From contig JAIXZF010000431.1 in assembly GCA_027489835.1 (NCBI GenBank), forward strand, positions 1 through 10,920: DNA of 10,920 bases. The letters are read 5' to 3'. Shown in pieces: positions 10,856-10,920 of the stretch. The first letter of the stretch is position 1. Every line of letters begins with the position of its first letter. The notes below the pieces were generated by a model, which ran no database searches, was not told the DNA's origin, and saw only the letters and a program-made list of their open reading frames with translations. Made by a program: the position numbers and the translations under genes. The stretch comes from Hyphomicrobiales bacterium (GTDB lineage Bacteria; Pseudomonadota; Alphaproteobacteria; Rhizobiales; Beijerinckiaceae).

Positions 10856-10920
10856 ATGCGAGCCCTTTACACCGCCGCGACCGGCATGATGGCCCAGGAA
10901 CTCAACGTCCAGGTCATCTC
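10856..10920 (+). CDS. flgG: Flagellar distal rod protein FlgG (partial, cut by window end)
   Basis: Only the first 21 codons lie in the window: MRALYTAATGMMAQELNVQV, then Ile. This is the highly conserved N terminus of FlgG (M-R/x-AL-Y/x-TAATGM-x-AQ-x-x-x-x-x-V), the distal rod subunit. GGGAG lies upstream at 10842-10846. It is 24 bases after flgF in the same orientation, as expected for flgFG. Confidence 0.92.
   Translation, partial: MRALYTAATGMMAQELNVQVI

Noticed and set aside
1..10920. CRISPR arrays, tRNA or rRNA genes, insertion sequences, phage genes
   Set aside because: No regularly spaced repeats, tRNA-like cloverleaf, transposase motif or phage protein was seen; nearly all sequence is accounted for by flagellar genes and their control regions.

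Overview
This window is a flagellar gene cluster from an alphaproteobacterium, most likely of the order Hyphomicrobiales (Rhizobiales). The genus cannot be fixed from sequence alone. The assignment rests on GC-rich codon use and on lineage-typical genes: FliX, a FlgJ/CheL-type rod-binding protein without a muramidase domain, MotE, and a DUF6468-like protein next to fliM. The DNA also carries motifs of the Caulobacter-type flagellar circuit: CtrA boxes, sigma-54 promoters and an FlbD-like enhancer element.

Layout. At the left, on the minus strand, lie a flagellin gene (101-1468) and a FlaG-family gene (1683-2075). Further right is a tightly overlapping minus-strand operon, flgI (P-ring) - flgJ/cheL (rod-binding) - flgN-like (2199-4166). 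fliX (4374-4781) diverges from flgI. Next comes a three-gene insert of unknown role: two small exported paralogues (4788-5144 and 6234-6587, both minus) flank a plus-strand dihydrodipicolinate-synthase-superfamily gene (5325-6230). A minus-strand operon follows, fliL - fliM - DUF6468-like - motE (9792 down to 6696). At the right edge flgF (10085-10831) and the first 65 bases of flgG run on the plus strand, divergent from fliL.

Regulation. The two divergent intergenic regions, flgI/fliX and fliL/flgF, are mirror images of each other. Each has a CtrA-type TTAACCAT site in front of the early gene (fliX, fliL). Next to it is a shared 20-bp element, CGGCA-N5-TGCCG, identical at 19 of 20 positions. 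About 105-110 bp further on is a sigma-54 -24/-12 promoter for the later gene (flgI, flgF). This fits the Caulobacter hierarchy, in which CtrA drives class II genes and FlbD with sigma-54 drives class III genes, with FliX (encoded here) linking basal-body assembly to FlbD. FlbD itself is not in the window.

The least explained part is 4788-6635. The two small proteins share an ungapped block with 24 identities in 59 positions, including two cysteines exactly 39 residues apart. The aldolase-like protein between them keeps the Schiff-base lysine but lacks the usual tyrosine and the threonine pair. No intergenic stretch exceeds 300 bases; the longest (9793-10084) is regulatory.
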